A DNA stretch of 64,000 nt from positions 29,915 through 93,914 of the forward strand of contig JARLHO010000139.1 of NCBI GenBank assembly GCA_031292215.1. The letters run 5' to 3'. The stretch is from Syntrophobacteraceae bacterium (GTDB lineage: Bacteria > Desulfobacterota > Syntrophobacteria > Syntrophobacterales > Syntrophobacteraceae). Below are positions 52,417-61,800 of the stretch, in pieces (positions within the stretch are counted from its first letter, which is position 1; the number at the start of each line of letters is the position of its first letter). The position numbers were made by a program, and so were the translations under genes. The notes beneath the pieces are model-generated. The model had not been told where the DNA came from, did no database searches, and saw only the letters and a list, made by a program, of their open reading frames with translations.

Positions 52417-53781
52417 ATGAAACTTAAATCTATAAATCCATTTACCGGCGAGTTAACTGCCCAGTTCGATCCCATGACCGATGAGGCTTGCCGGGAAGCG
52501 GTTTTTAAGGCAAGAGCGGCATTTGAAAAATGGAAAAGGCTCTCGGTTTCCGAACGGCTTGAGCCCGTGGCAAGGCTTGCCTCGATTCTAAGGCGTAAAA
52601 AGGAACAATACGCGCGCCTTGTCTGCGTCGAAATGGGTAAGCCTATCCGGGAGGCCATGTCGGAGGTCGAAAAATCGGCTCTTCTTTGCGACTATTACGT
52701 CGGGAGCGCTCAAAAGGTGCTGGCAAAGGAGCCGATCGAGACTGCTGCGGCCAAAAGCTACGTGGTCTTCGACCCCCTGGGCGTCATCCTGGGTGTCATG
52801 CCCTGGAATTTTCCTTTCTGGCAGGTGGTTCGCTGGGCCGTGCCCGCCCTTGCGGCAGGAAATGTCTGCCTGCTAAAGCATGCGTCCAATGTTCCGCTAA
52901 CGGCAATCGAGATGGAGAAGATTTTCCGGGAAGCCGGTTTTCCGGAATACGTCTTCCAGACCCTTTTGATCGGTCCCCGGAGCGCCGAAGTCCTCATAGA
53001 ACAGGACCTGATCGAAGGGGTCTCCCTTACCGGAAGCTTTACGGCCGGAGCAGCCATTGGGGCGCTCGCCGGGGGGAAACTAAAAAAGACGGTCCTCGAA
53101 CTCGGGGGCTCGGACCCGTTTATGGTCTTTGAGGATGCCGACCTGGATAAGGCCGCCCGGGCAGCCGTAAGGTCCCGGATGGCCAACGCCGGTCAAAGCT
53201 GCATTGCCGCCAAAAGGTTTATCGTTGCCGAACCGGTTTTCGATGCGTTCCGGGAAAAATTTATCGAAGCGCTAAAAGGGCTCAAAATGGGAGATCCCCT
53301 CGATAGCGCCACCGACCTGGGACCGGTTGCGAGGAAAGAATTTCTAAATATCCTCGAAAATCAACTGGGCGATGCTCTGCAAAAGGGGGCAACGGTCTTT
53401 AGAGGCGCCGAGCCGCCCGGGCAGGGTTATTTTTTTCCCCCCGCGGTTCTAACCGGCCTCACCCCGGACATGGTCGTGCTGCGGGAGGAGGTCTTCGGGC
53501 CGATAGCCGCTCTGGCCGTATCAGGCAGCGAGGCGGAAATGATCCGCATGGCCAACGGAACCCAATTCGGCCTGGGGGCTGCGATCTGGACCCGCGACGT
53601 CGAAAAGGCTCAAAAACTTGCCCGGGAAATCGACGCGGGTTTTGTGGCCATAAACTGTATCGTCAAATCCGATCCGCGCCTTCCCTTCGGGGGGGTAAAA
53701 AAATCGGGATTTGGAAGAGAGCTTTCCCATTATGGGCTTAAGGAGTTCGTAAATATAAAGACTGTCATGGTCGGAAAATGA
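52417..53781 (+). CDS. NAD(P)-dependent aldehyde (succinate-semialdehyde-type) dehydrogenase
   Basis: 454 residues. ALDH fold: PLGVILGVMPWNFPFWQVVR cofactor loop, SLTGSFTAGAAIG, catalytic Glu in VLELGGSDPF, nucleophile Cys in NAGQSCIAAKR and LREEVFGPIAAL. Length and sequence match the GabD/Sad group that oxidises succinate semialdehyde, but other aldehydes are possible. AGGAGG precedes ATG 52417; it may be cotranscribed with sdhAB (94 nt gap). Confidence 0.9.
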   Translation: MKLKSINPFTGELTAQFDPMTDEACREAVFKARAAFEKWKRLSVSERLEPVARLASILRRKKEQYARLVCVEMGKPIREAMSEVEKSALLCDYYVGSAQKVLAKEPIETAAAKSYVVFDPLGVILGVMPWNFPFWQVVRWAVPALAAGNVCLLKHASNVPLTAIEMEKIFREAGFPEYVFQTLLIGPRSAEVLIEQDLIEGVSLTGSFTAGAAIGALAGGKLKKTVLELGGSDPFMVFEDADLDKAARAAVRSRMANAGQSCIAAKRFIVAEPVFDAFREKFIEALKGLKMGDPLDSATDLGPVARKEFLNILENQLGDALQKGATVFRGAEPPGQGYFFPPAVLTGLTPDMVVLREEVFGPIAALAVSGSEAEMIRMANGTQFGLGAAIWTRDVEKAQKLAREIDAGFVAINCIVKSDPRLPFGGVKKSGFGRELSHYGLKEFVNIKTVMVGK

Positions 53782-53889
53782 TCGACCACTACCCACGTGC
53801 CCTCGGGAGCGCATGAAGACATCGGAACTCGCGCTGTTCGTCCGCCCTTTACCCCTTAACGGAGACGCGCAAGAAGGGGCCTGGCTCAA

Positions 53890-53935
53890 TCGCCCCCCTT
53901 TTTTCCAAAGGGGGGTTGGGGGGATTTCGATTCTG
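53890..53935. repeat. C/G-run hairpin repeat (AATCCCCC-type)
   Basis: Read on the minus strand: AAATCCCCCCAACCCCCCTTT followed by an A-run and a G-run. This is a dispersed hairpin unit familiar from intergenic DNA of Deltaproteobacteria and other phyla. It can fold on either strand. Confidence 0.5.
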
Positions 53936-54000
53936 TTCGTACAGCACGGAGTAAACTCCCTTCCTGTTCTTAATCCCATGCTCTTTTAAGATACAAGGTT

Positions 54001-54021
54001 GGGCTAAGCGCAGCGCAGCCC
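54001..54021. repeat. GC-rich palindromic repeat, copy 2
   Basis: Exact 21-nt reverse complement of 774-794 (GGGCTAAGCGCAGCGCAGCC plus C). Lies 33 nt before the UbiA-like gene. Confidence 0.6.
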
Positions 54022-54053
54022 GGCATGAACTTTTCCAGACAGAAGGAGCTCTT

Positions 54054-54992
54054 ATGGTAATAGGCGCATCGACGATTCCGACTCCCTCCCGCATGAAACT
54101 CTTTATGGCGCTCTCACGAACTCCGCACGGGGTTCTCGACATGGCCACCCCGGCCCTTGCGGCTCTTTTCTGGCTCGGCGCGATTCCATCGGCCTTCGTT
54201 GTGGTGATCGGTCTCATTACGGCGTTTGCCGGCTATACTGCGGTATATGCCCTAAATGACCTCGTCGATTATCGAACGGACCGGCGAAAAATAAAGGAGT
54301 GCGGCGAGCTAAAGTGTTCGGCGGGAGACCTTGACGCTGTCTTTGTGCGCCATCCGCTTGCGCTGGGCATGCTAAGCCTTAAGGAAGGGATCGTGTGGAC
54401 GGCGGCCTGGGGGGCGCTCGCACTTTTTGGCGCCTGGCTTCTTAGTCCGGCCTGCGCGCTCATCTTTATCCTCGGCTGCGTCGCGGAAACGATTTACTGC
54501 CTGATGCTAAAGCTTAGCTGGACAAGGGCGCTGGTGAGCGGGGCGGTAAAGAGCGCAGGGGGGCTCGCCGCCATTTACGCCGTTTCGCCAAAAACGTCCG
54601 CGCCTTTTTTGATCGGGTTTTTTCTGTGGTTTTTCTTCTGGGAAATCGGCGCCCAAAACGTTCCAAACGATTGGAGCGACCTGGAAGAGGACGTGCGGAT
54701 GGGGGCTGCGACCATCCCTGTGAGATTTGGCTCCGATGGGGCGGCCCGAATCGTTATGGGGTGCGTGGGGATTTCCGTATTCATGAGCTTGGTTCTTTTC
54801 TGGCTAACGCCCGCCCACCTGAGCGCTTTCTATTTTGCGGGGTCGATTCCGGCGGCTCTTTTCCTGCTTCTTCTGCCCGCCTGGAAGCTCCATTGCGCAA
54901 AGACCGGCGAGCAGGCTTCCACGCTGTTTAACTGGGCCAGCTATTACCCCCTTACCATGTTTATCGTGATCCTGCTTAGCGCGGTTATATGA
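54054..54992 (+). CDS. UbiA-family prenyltransferase
   Basis: 312 residues, eight or nine membrane segments. First Asp-rich motif NDLVDYRTDRRKIKE (about 71-85) binds Mg-prenyl diphosphate; the second is VPNDWSDLEEDVRMGAATI (about 202-220). Transfers a prenyl chain to an aromatic or other acceptor, for example in menaquinone or heme synthesis; the acceptor cannot be told here. AGGAG precedes the ATG. Confidence 0.85.
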   Translation: MVIGASTIPTPSRMKLFMALSRTPHGVLDMATPALAALFWLGAIPSAFVVVIGLITAFAGYTAVYALNDLVDYRTDRRKIKECGELKCSAGDLDAVFVRHPLALGMLSLKEGIVWTAAWGALALFGAWLLSPACALIFILGCVAETIYCLMLKLSWTRALVSGAVKSAGGLAAIYAVSPKTSAPFLIGFFLWFFFWEIGAQNVPNDWSDLEEDVRMGAATIPVRFGSDGAARIVMGCVGISVFMSLVLFWLTPAHLSAFYFAGSIPAALFLLLLPAWKLHCAKTGEQASTLFNWASYYPLTMFIVILLSAVI

Positions 54993-55100
54993 GGGCAGTG
55001 AAGAGTGAAGAGTGAGTAGCTCCGGCTGGTGGCTTGATGGGGTGTTTTCTCGGAACGCGCCCTTTGAAGCAGTGGAAGATTTGAAGAGCAGAGGGCAGCC

Positions 55101-55688
55101 ATGAGCGAACCGGTGAAAAAGAGAGCAACCTACGAAGACCTTTACAGTATTCCCGAAAACACGACCGGAGAGATCCTCGACGGAGAGCTGCTTGTCCATC
55201 CGAGACCGTCGAGAAGGCACATCCATGCCGCCTCCGCTTTGGACAAAACAATAGGCCCTCCCTATCAATTCGGTCGAGAAGGCGGCCCCGGTGGATGGAT
55301 TATACATGTCGAGCCGGAGATTCAATTGGGCGAACACACCATCGTCCCCGACCTGGCCGGATGGAAGAAGGAAAGATTTATATGGGAAGAAGACCAAAAT
55401 TCGATCTCGGTAACGCCCGATTGGATTTGCGAAATTCTCTCTCCGTCCACCTCCCAGATCGACAAAATGAAAAAGATGCCGATTTATGCCGATCATGGAC
55501 TCGGGTATTTATGGCTGCTGGACCCGATTGCAAAAATCCTCCACACCTACAGACTCAAATCGAACGGATGGATTTCCTTGGCCCGTTTTCGTGGAGATGA
55601 CAAGGTGCGGTCTGAACCTTTTCAGGAAATCGAGTTCGACCTCGGGGATTTGTGGCCCAAGTTGGAGTCAAGTAGCGGGTTGCCATAA
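55101..55688 (+). CDS. Uma2-family (DUF820) protein, paralogue 2
   Basis: 195 residues. Same plan as the gene at 18217: YEDLYSIPENTTGEILDGEL, IVPDLAGWKKERF with the nuclease acidic residue, PDWICEILSPSTSQIDK with Glu, and PIYADHGLGYLWLLDP. The two copies are clearly related. Role unknown. Confidence 0.85.
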   Translation: MSEPVKKRATYEDLYSIPENTTGEILDGELLVHPRPSRRHIHAASALDKTIGPPYQFGREGGPGGWIIHVEPEIQLGEHTIVPDLAGWKKERFIWEEDQNSISVTPDWICEILSPSTSQIDKMKKMPIYADHGLGYLWLLDPIAKILHTYRLKSNGWISLARFRGDDKVRSEPFQEIEFDLGDLWPKLESSSGLP

Positions 55689-55840
55689 CGTTACAACCCG
55701 GACGCTGATGCTCTACCAGGCCCAGGTTGCGGGCCGTTTCAGACGATTCGAATCGATTTGCCCCCTTCGCAAAACCGTCGATAATCCGGAAAGACGATCT
55801 TTGATAAGCGAGCCAAAGCTTTGATTTCCGAACTCCCCGC

Positions 55841-55896
55841 AAGGTGGCTCCCTTTGTGTAAAAATCAAGATTTTTGACACAAAGGAGGGCCGCCTT
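55841..55896. repeat. Imperfect 26-bp inverted repeat
   Basis: Arms AAGGTGGCTCCCTTTGTGT-AAAAATC and AAGATTTTTGACACAAAGGAGGGCCGCCTT pair over about 26 bp with a 2-3-nt loop and few bulges. It could be a terminator for the Uma2 gene or the end of a transposed segment. An exact 13-nt part (AGATTTTTGACAC) recurs at 56810-56822. Confidence 0.55.
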
Positions 55897-55931
55897 TCAG
55901 GAAAACAAAAAACGCTTGCAACTGCCCAAGG

Positions 55932-55960
55932 TTGACTTTATAGTAAAATTTCTATATATA
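55932..55960 (+). promoter_or_regulatory. Promoter of the HigBA-like module
   Basis: TTGACT (55932-55937), 17 nt, TATATA (55955-55960), followed by GAGGG eight bases before the TTG start of the toxin. Confidence 0.5.
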
Positions 55961-55976
55961 TAATGAGGGCTGTCTT

Positions 55977-56345
55977 TTGGTTGATCTTGAAACGCCGGTG
56001 TTGCGTCCCTTGGTCTGGCTGGGAAGTTCAAAAAAGAATCTTCTGTCCTTTCCGTCAGAAGCGCAAGAGCTCATGGGCGATGAGCTGCAATTGATCCAAT
56101 TCGGCGGAATGCCAAAGGACGCCAAGTTGTTCAGGGGGGTTGGCAGCGGCGTTATCGAAATTGCCCTGCGGTATGACTCCGATGGTTACCGCACGGTTGT
56201 CGCGGTGCAGCTTGGAACGAAAATTTATGTCCTTCATGCCTTTCAGAAGAAATCCAAGAAAGGCATTGCAACGCCGCAGCAGGATATTGATTTGATCAAG
56301 CAGAGATACACGGAAGCAAAGGAGCTTGCGGAAAATGAAAACTAA
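55977..56345 (+). CDS. higB: Gp49/HigB-like RelE-fold toxin (phage-derived, DUF891)
   Basis: 122 residues, TTG start. Core LVWLGSSKKNLLSFPSEAQ, KDAKLFRGVGSGVIEIALRYD, YRTVVAVQLGTKIYVLHAFQKKSKKGIATP, the signature HAFQKKS/KT of this toxin family, and a C-terminal helix. Ribosome-dependent mRNA cleavage is known in relatives. It overlaps its antitoxin by 11 nt. Confidence 0.9.
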   Translation: MVDLETPVLRPLVWLGSSKKNLLSFPSEAQELMGDELQLIQFGGMPKDAKLFRGVGSGVIEIALRYDSDGYRTVVAVQLGTKIYVLHAFQKKSKKGIATPQQDIDLIKQRYTEAKELAENEN

Positions 56346-56673
56346 CGATCAAAGAGAAACCGAATTTGAAGAAGGCTCCGGCAACGTTTATGCGGATTTG
56401 GGGCTTGAGGATGCGGACGAGCTTTTCGCACGGGCGCAACTGGGATTCCATGTCTATAGAATTCTCAAAGATAAGGGGCTTAAACAACGGGAAATTGCCA
56501 AGTTGCTCGGCATTGCCCAGCCGGACGTGTCCCATTTGATGAACGGGCACTTTAGCCGTTTTACCACGGATAAACTGCTCGATTTTTTCAAGCGGCTTGA
56601 CCAAAAAATCTCGATTCAGATCAGCCAGCACAAACGCGGTGAACCATATCAGGAAATCGGCCTCGTGCCGTAA
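56335..56673 (+). CDS. higA: XRE-family antitoxin of the Gp49-like toxin
   Basis: 112 residues. Starts at ATG 56335 with AAGGAG upstream. An acidic start (FEEGSGNVYADLGLEDADELF) precedes an XRE helix-turn-helix (LKQREIAKLLGIAQPDVSHLMN). Overlap with the toxin stop implies coupling. Typical order: toxin then antitoxin. Confidence 0.9.
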   Translation: MKTNDQRETEFEEGSGNVYADLGLEDADELFARAQLGFHVYRILKDKGLKQREIAKLLGIAQPDVSHLMNGHFSRFTTDKLLDFFKRLDQKISIQISQHKRGEPYQEIGLVP

Positions 56674-56884
56674 GCAAAAGGCTTACCTCCAAAGCCGTTC
56701 AAACCGCGCCGGATTTATCGCCGTGTAAATGACGGTATGCCAGATGTCGCGGTGCCCGCGGTAGCCTGAACAAGCCGCAAGTCTAAGCCTCGCGCTGTGC
56801 CGGAAATCCAGATTTTTGACACCAAAATCCGTGCCTGTGATATCAAGGGCTTGGCTGTGTCATAAATTAGGGACAAAAGACAAC

Positions 56885-57441
56885 ATGAAAATAGGCTATG
56901 CGCGGGTCTCAACCGATGACCAAAACCCCGACTTGCAATTGACGGCTTTGAAGCGGGCAGGGTGCGGCAAGATATTCACCGACAAGACCACGGGCACGAA
57001 CACCAAATGGCCAGCGCTGGGAAAATGCCTTAAGGCTCTCAAGGCAGGTGACGTGCTGACGGTCTGGAAGCTTGACCGGCTGGGCCGGTCGCTGCGTGAC
57101 CTCATCGCCCTGCTGGATGATCTGAAAGCGCTGGGCGCGGCCTTCCGGTCGCTGACCGAGGCTATCGACACGGAAACGCCCACGGGCCGCGCCATGTGGC
57201 AAATGGTCGGCATTCTCGCGGAGCTTGAACGGTCGTTGATCCAAGAGCGGACAAAGGCGGGCCGCGCGGCGGCTATGGCTCGTGGGGTGCGGATGGGCCG
57301 CAAGCGCCTGCTATCCGCGCAACAAGTCGCGTCCACGCCCGCAAGCTGATAGGGCAGGGGGAAGGCCCTGACAATGTGGCTCAATCGCTCAACGTCTCGC
57401 GGCGAACGCTTTACAGGGCTTTAGCGGCTCCGAGACTTTGA
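56885..57441 (+). pseudogene. Serine recombinase (resolvase/invertase, Pin-like) with C-terminal frameshift
   Basis: Catalytic domain intact to ~150 residues: IGYARVSTDDQNPDLQ with the nucleophile Ser, DVLTVWKLDRLGRSLRDL, AELERSLIQERTKAG. At 57329-57331 the frame changes and the HTH_7 DNA-binding end (ARKLIGQGEGPDNVAQSLNV, RRTLYRAL) runs on in another frame to a stop at 57439. The first frame ends early at 57347-57349, so the expressed protein would lack the DNA-binding domain. A 13-nt repeat lies about 60 nt upstream. Confidence 0.75.
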
Positions 57442-57490
57442 GAAAAAGCAGAGTGTTTTTGACGTATGGCTGGGGAAGGAGGTTTTTTGA

Positions 57491-58036
57491 ATGGAGCTTC
57501 TTGGCACTCACAAAGTGAGTTTTGATGGAATTAGGTCATTAGCAATCCAATGCCATTCACTTGCTCTATCCGCATATCATCTACTTTTAGGCAGCACTCA
57601 CAAGGATAAAGAAGGTAGGAGCAAACGCATATATGAAGAGCTGTTTACGGCTAAGTTGTTAGCTCTAGCCATAGTGATTAGAACCACGTTCTACCAAGGT
57701 AGTTCATCTGATACTACCTCTAGCTATATCATACACAGCGGATTTTTATACCGGTATAATGGAGATGATGAAAAGTCTGACATATTTACTATCAAGGATG
57801 TATGTGACAAGATAATTCATGCTGAAGAAGTATCTATGTTTTTGGAAGATGGAGTTCCAAATCCAACTACAACTCTACTTGGTGCGTACCAGAAGCATAA
57901 GTGGGAGCTAACTTTTTCCGTAAGCCTATTTTGCGAAGGCGTACTGAACTGGCTTCAAGATCTTCAGAAAGCAGAAGAGGAAGCAAATACAGGGCTGAAA
58001 AGAAAAAGCACAAATCCAGAAACGCCTACAGAATAA
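57491..58036 (+). CDS. Low-GC hypothetical protein
   Basis: 181 residues, no family recognised. Helix-rich with charged tail (EEEANTGLKRKSTNPETPTE). GC is far below the neighbouring housekeeping genes, and it follows the recombinase, so a mobile origin is likely. AGGAGG lies close before ATG 57491. Convergent with the membrane protein gene by 11 nt overlap. Confidence 0.6.
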   Translation: MELLGTHKVSFDGIRSLAIQCHSLALSAYHLLLGSTHKDKEGRSKRIYEELFTAKLLALAIVIRTTFYQGSSSDTTSSYIIHSGFLYRYNGDDEKSDIFTIKDVCDKIIHAEEVSMFLEDGVPNPTTTLLGAYQKHKWELTFSVSLFCEGVLNWLQDLQKAEEEANTGLKRKSTNPETPTE

Positions 58037-58595
58037 CTGGACAGTTGACATCAGATACCGTATCAGTAATTAGTTTTCGTTTTGTACTTCGATATGCGAA
58101 AAAAAATCCTACAAAAGCCGCTATCTCTATGGAGAAGAAATACAGAGCGGGAAAGTCATGTTCAGGCTTAATGAATTCTAGCACTGCTACCACTAAACCC
58201 AATATCCCTAAACACAATAACGCCGATAGGTAGTAGTATAAATCAACTTCCATATTACGTTTCTTCCAGTCCTGAGGTGTGAACCGATGTACAAACAGTG
58301 GATATAGGAAGAAACCAATAAGTGGTAAAATAGTAAAAAGCCCCAGTGGAATAACAGTAAAAAAAACCTTTTGATTTTTACTTAAATGTTTCTCTTCAAC
58401 GGTTCGCCTTGCCGCTTTTATCTGGTCTGCTATAGGAACCACAATTTCTTTTTTATAGTCCCCTCGTCTTTTTAATTCTGAAATTGCTTCTTTGATCGTT
58501 TCATCGGCATAAGAATCCTTATCGAAATAAATTATTCTAACTAGTTCTTTCGTATCCATTTTTTGAAAGTGGGATTTTAAATAGTCAATATTCAT
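58026..58595 (-). CDS. Low-GC hypothetical membrane protein
   Basis: 189 residues. An N-terminal soluble part (YLKSHFQKMDTKELVRIIYF, ISELKRRGDYKKEIVV) and three or four hydrophobic segments (FFTVIPLGLFTILPLIGFFL, LYYYLSALLCLGILGLVVAV, ALYFFSIEIAAFVGFFFA). Not recognised. Composition suggests acquisition together with the facing gene. Confidence 0.6.
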   Translation of the reverse strand: MNIDYLKSHFQKMDTKELVRIIYFDKDSYADETIKEAISELKRRGDYKKEIVVPIADQIKAARRTVEEKHLSKNQKVFFTVIPLGLFTILPLIGFFLYPLFVHRFTPQDWKKRNMEVDLYYYLSALLCLGILGLVVAVLEFIKPEHDFPALYFFSIEIAAFVGFFFAYRSTKRKLITDTVSDVNCPVIL

Positions 58596-58749
58596 TCTTG
58601 CTGTCCTTCAATCGACCATTTTTTAAGCTCTTATCGGGTGGCCTCGTTAACTGGACACTTTACAACACTGTACGTAATAAATGCCAGTTCTTTTCAAAAA
58701 GTATAAGGTTGCACGGTCTAACGGTTGGCAGGTGATTAGGTTGTTTTTT

Positions 58750-58854
58750 CGCTTTTCGCTTTTCGCTTTTCGCTTTTCGCTTTTCGCTTTTCGCTTTTCG
58801 CTTTTCGCTTTTCGCTTTTCGCTTCTCGCTTCTCGCTCCCCGCTTCTCGCTCCC
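58750..58854. repeat. 7-bp tandem array (CGCTTTT)n
   Basis: Ten perfect CGCTTTT units (58750-58819) followed by five decayed units (CGCTTCT, CGCTCCC) to 58854. It lies 18 nt beyond the stop of the hybrid kinase. It makes a spurious Lys/Ser/Glu-repeat frame on the minus strand. Not CRISPR: no spacers. Confidence 0.9.
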
Positions 58855-58871
58855 CGCCCCTTCTTCCCTCT

Positions 58872-61800
58872 TCACCGCTCCCTGTTCCTGTCGATTTCAT
58901 ACCTTACGGCCGTTCCCAGTTTCTCCAGTATGTAGGGCTTTTTTACATAGGCGCCGGCGCCCAGCGCCTGGGCTCTTGTCACCCGTTCGGTCTCCGAAAA
59001 ACCGCTCACAATGATCGCCTTCTGGCCGGGGTGAAGCTCGAGTATCCTGCTATAGGTGGCCAGACCATCCATGCCGTGGTCCATGATCATGTCGAGGACC
59101 ACCAGGTCGGCCCCGTTTTGCTTTAGATGCTCCACGGCTTGTTCCCCGCTTTGAACACCCGTAACCGAGTAATCGAGTTTCTTCAGCATGAGGCAGGCCA
59201 GTTCCAGTTGCTCTTTCACATCATCTACGACCAGGATGGATTCGCCCCTTCCCCTGTACTCGGCAGCCGATGCCGATGCCTTTTCCAGGGCCTTTTCTTC
59301 CCGTGTTACAGGAAAATACAGGGTGAACGTCGTTCCTTTTCCTTGGGCACTCTCGACATTGATATAGCCCAGATGATCTTTTACCGTTCCCCACACCACG
59401 GCAAGACCCAGGCCCGTTCCACTCCTTCCCATCACCTTCTTTGTGTAAAACGGCTCGAAGATGCGCTTTAGATCGTCGGCCGCTATACCCTCCCCGGTGT
59501 CGGAGATGGTGAACACGACATAGTCCCCGGCCTTTACCTCATCGTATCCCGATACAGGTTTATCCAGATATTTGTTCCTTGTGCTCATTTTTATCGCGCC
59601 GCCTGCAGCCATGGCTTCCACGGCATTGTTAACCAGGTTCAGGATCGATTTCTCCAGGTGAACCGAGGAGCCGGAAAGGTTTAGCAAGTCAGCCTCCAGG
59701 TCCGCCTCGATCGATACGGCGAGGTTGTTGGCAAAGATCGCGGCAAATTCCGGGGAGTTTCGACAATCGAGTATGATCTTATTGAGGTTTAAGACCCCAC
59801 GGTTGGATACGCCTCGTCGAGCCAGGGTCAAAAGGTCCTGAACGATAGCTGCGGCTCTTTGCCCTCCCTTTAAAATCTTCTGGGCCTTCGCTCTTGACGG
59901 GGAGGACTCGTCCAAATCGAGCGTCAGAAGCTCCGAGTACCCTACCACAACACCCAGGACGTTGTTTAGATCGTGGGCCACGCCCCCGGCAAGCGTTCCC
60001 AGCGCCTCCATCTTTTCTGCCCGCTGTAGCCTCTCCTCCAATATCTTTCGGTCATGTTCTGCCTGCTTCTCCTTGGTGATATCCCGTATAAGGACCTGGA
60101 TGAGCCCCATATTTTCCAGCTGGATGTAGTTGAGGGAAACCTCGGCGTCGAAAGGGACCCCATTTTTTCTGATATGTTGCCAATAGAAGCGTTGAGGATT
60201 TCCTTCAACCGTGGCGCTTAGCAACTCGTGACCTTTTTCCTTTGAATTTCTCCCGTCGGGCTGTGTGGGAAAGCTGAGATCCCACGGGGTGCGCCCCGTA
60301 ATGTCTTCGACCTGTTCGCACCCGAAAAGGCCGAGGGCCGTCTGGTTGCACTCTATAAACGATCCTTGCGGAGTTAAGATGAGAGCGCCGTCATTAGCCC
60401 CCTCGAAAAGTGTGTGATATCGCTTCTCGGCTTCCCGCAGTCCTTCCTCGGCCTGCTTTCGTTCCGTAATGTCTCGTACAACTGCGAGTATGCGATTTTG
60501 CCCGCTGATCTCGGCGCTCTTTAAGGACACCTCCGCCCGGAAAGTCTCTCCATTATTCTTTCGAGCCTGCCATTCAAAAACCTGGGGCCCTTCCTCGACT
60601 GTCTTCCGGAGCCACTGCTGAGCCTCCGCTTGCGAGTAGGGGCTGACGCCGAGACTGGCGTCAGTAATAAGGGTCGACCGCCAGGGTTCTTCGCGACTGA
60701 AGCCGTAGAGTTTGAGCGTGGAATCGTTAACATCGAGGACGGCGCCGGTGTCGGCATCATGAATGAAGATGGCGTCGTTTACGGCGTTAAATATTTCCCT
60801 GTAGTTGCGCTCGCTTTGCTGCAGAGCCTCTTCCGCCTTTTTGCGATCGGTGATATCCTGGATGACTCCGAACACTCTTTCTCCCTCGGGGTCGTATTCG
60901 GCTATGGAATGGATATCGATGATCTGCCTGTCGGCAGGTCTTAGGATTTTAAACTCGACGTTATACGGTTCGCCTCTTTCTATCAGCCCTCTTAGCGCCC
61001 TATCGAGCATTTTGCGATACTCGGGCAGTGGAATTTGCTTCACTTCGGCCAGGGACCACTCGCTTCCTTCCACGCCGTAAATGATCCTGGCGCCTTCGGA
61101 GCCCACTATTTCATTACTTCCCGTCTTTAACTCCCAATTGCCCAGGCGGGCCGCCACTTCAGCCCTCTTAAGGCTCTTTTCGCTAAGCCTTAGTTTCTCT
61201 TCCGCCCGCTTTCTCTCGGTGATGTCATTTCCCACACAGAGAACTTCGGCAACCTGTCCATTTTTATAACGGATAGGTATATTGGTCCAGGCTATCCAGA
61301 CCCTTTCGCCGTTTCGGCGCATATTTTCGCTAATGTTGCAGTTGTATGTGACCGGGTCCCGCGCAATGTTGGCTATAAGAGAGGCAAGGTCGCGCCCGGT
61401 GCTCTCGATGGCTGGAACAATGGCGCCCACCAGGCTTTTGCCCAATATCTCCTTTGTCGTGTAGTCAAAGAAGCTACGAGCGAATTCATTGAAAAAGGTC
61501 GCCTTGCCAAGGCTGTCCATTCTGATGATAATGCTGTTGGCGTTTTCAACGAGTTCCCGGTATTGTTTTTCACTTCCCTTTAATGCGTCCAATGTGAGCT
61601 GGAGTTGTGATGTCTTGGCGGCCACACTTTTACGAAGGCTATAGATCCACAAGACTAAAAACAGAATGGCAAAAGCTGTAACACGAGATAAGTACAACAA
61701 GTATTGCATGTAGGCATGACTTATGCCAACGAATGAACCCATCCACTTCCTATTGATGTCCGAGTATTTCGCGGGGGAAATTTTAGAAAACCCGTCATCG

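Noticed and set aside
58750..58854. CRISPR array
   Set aside because: Units are 7 bp and contiguous, with no spacers; no cas genes in the window.
58660..58875. Lys/Ser/Glu-repeat protein on the minus strand
   Set aside because: It is only the translation of the 7-bp tandem array.
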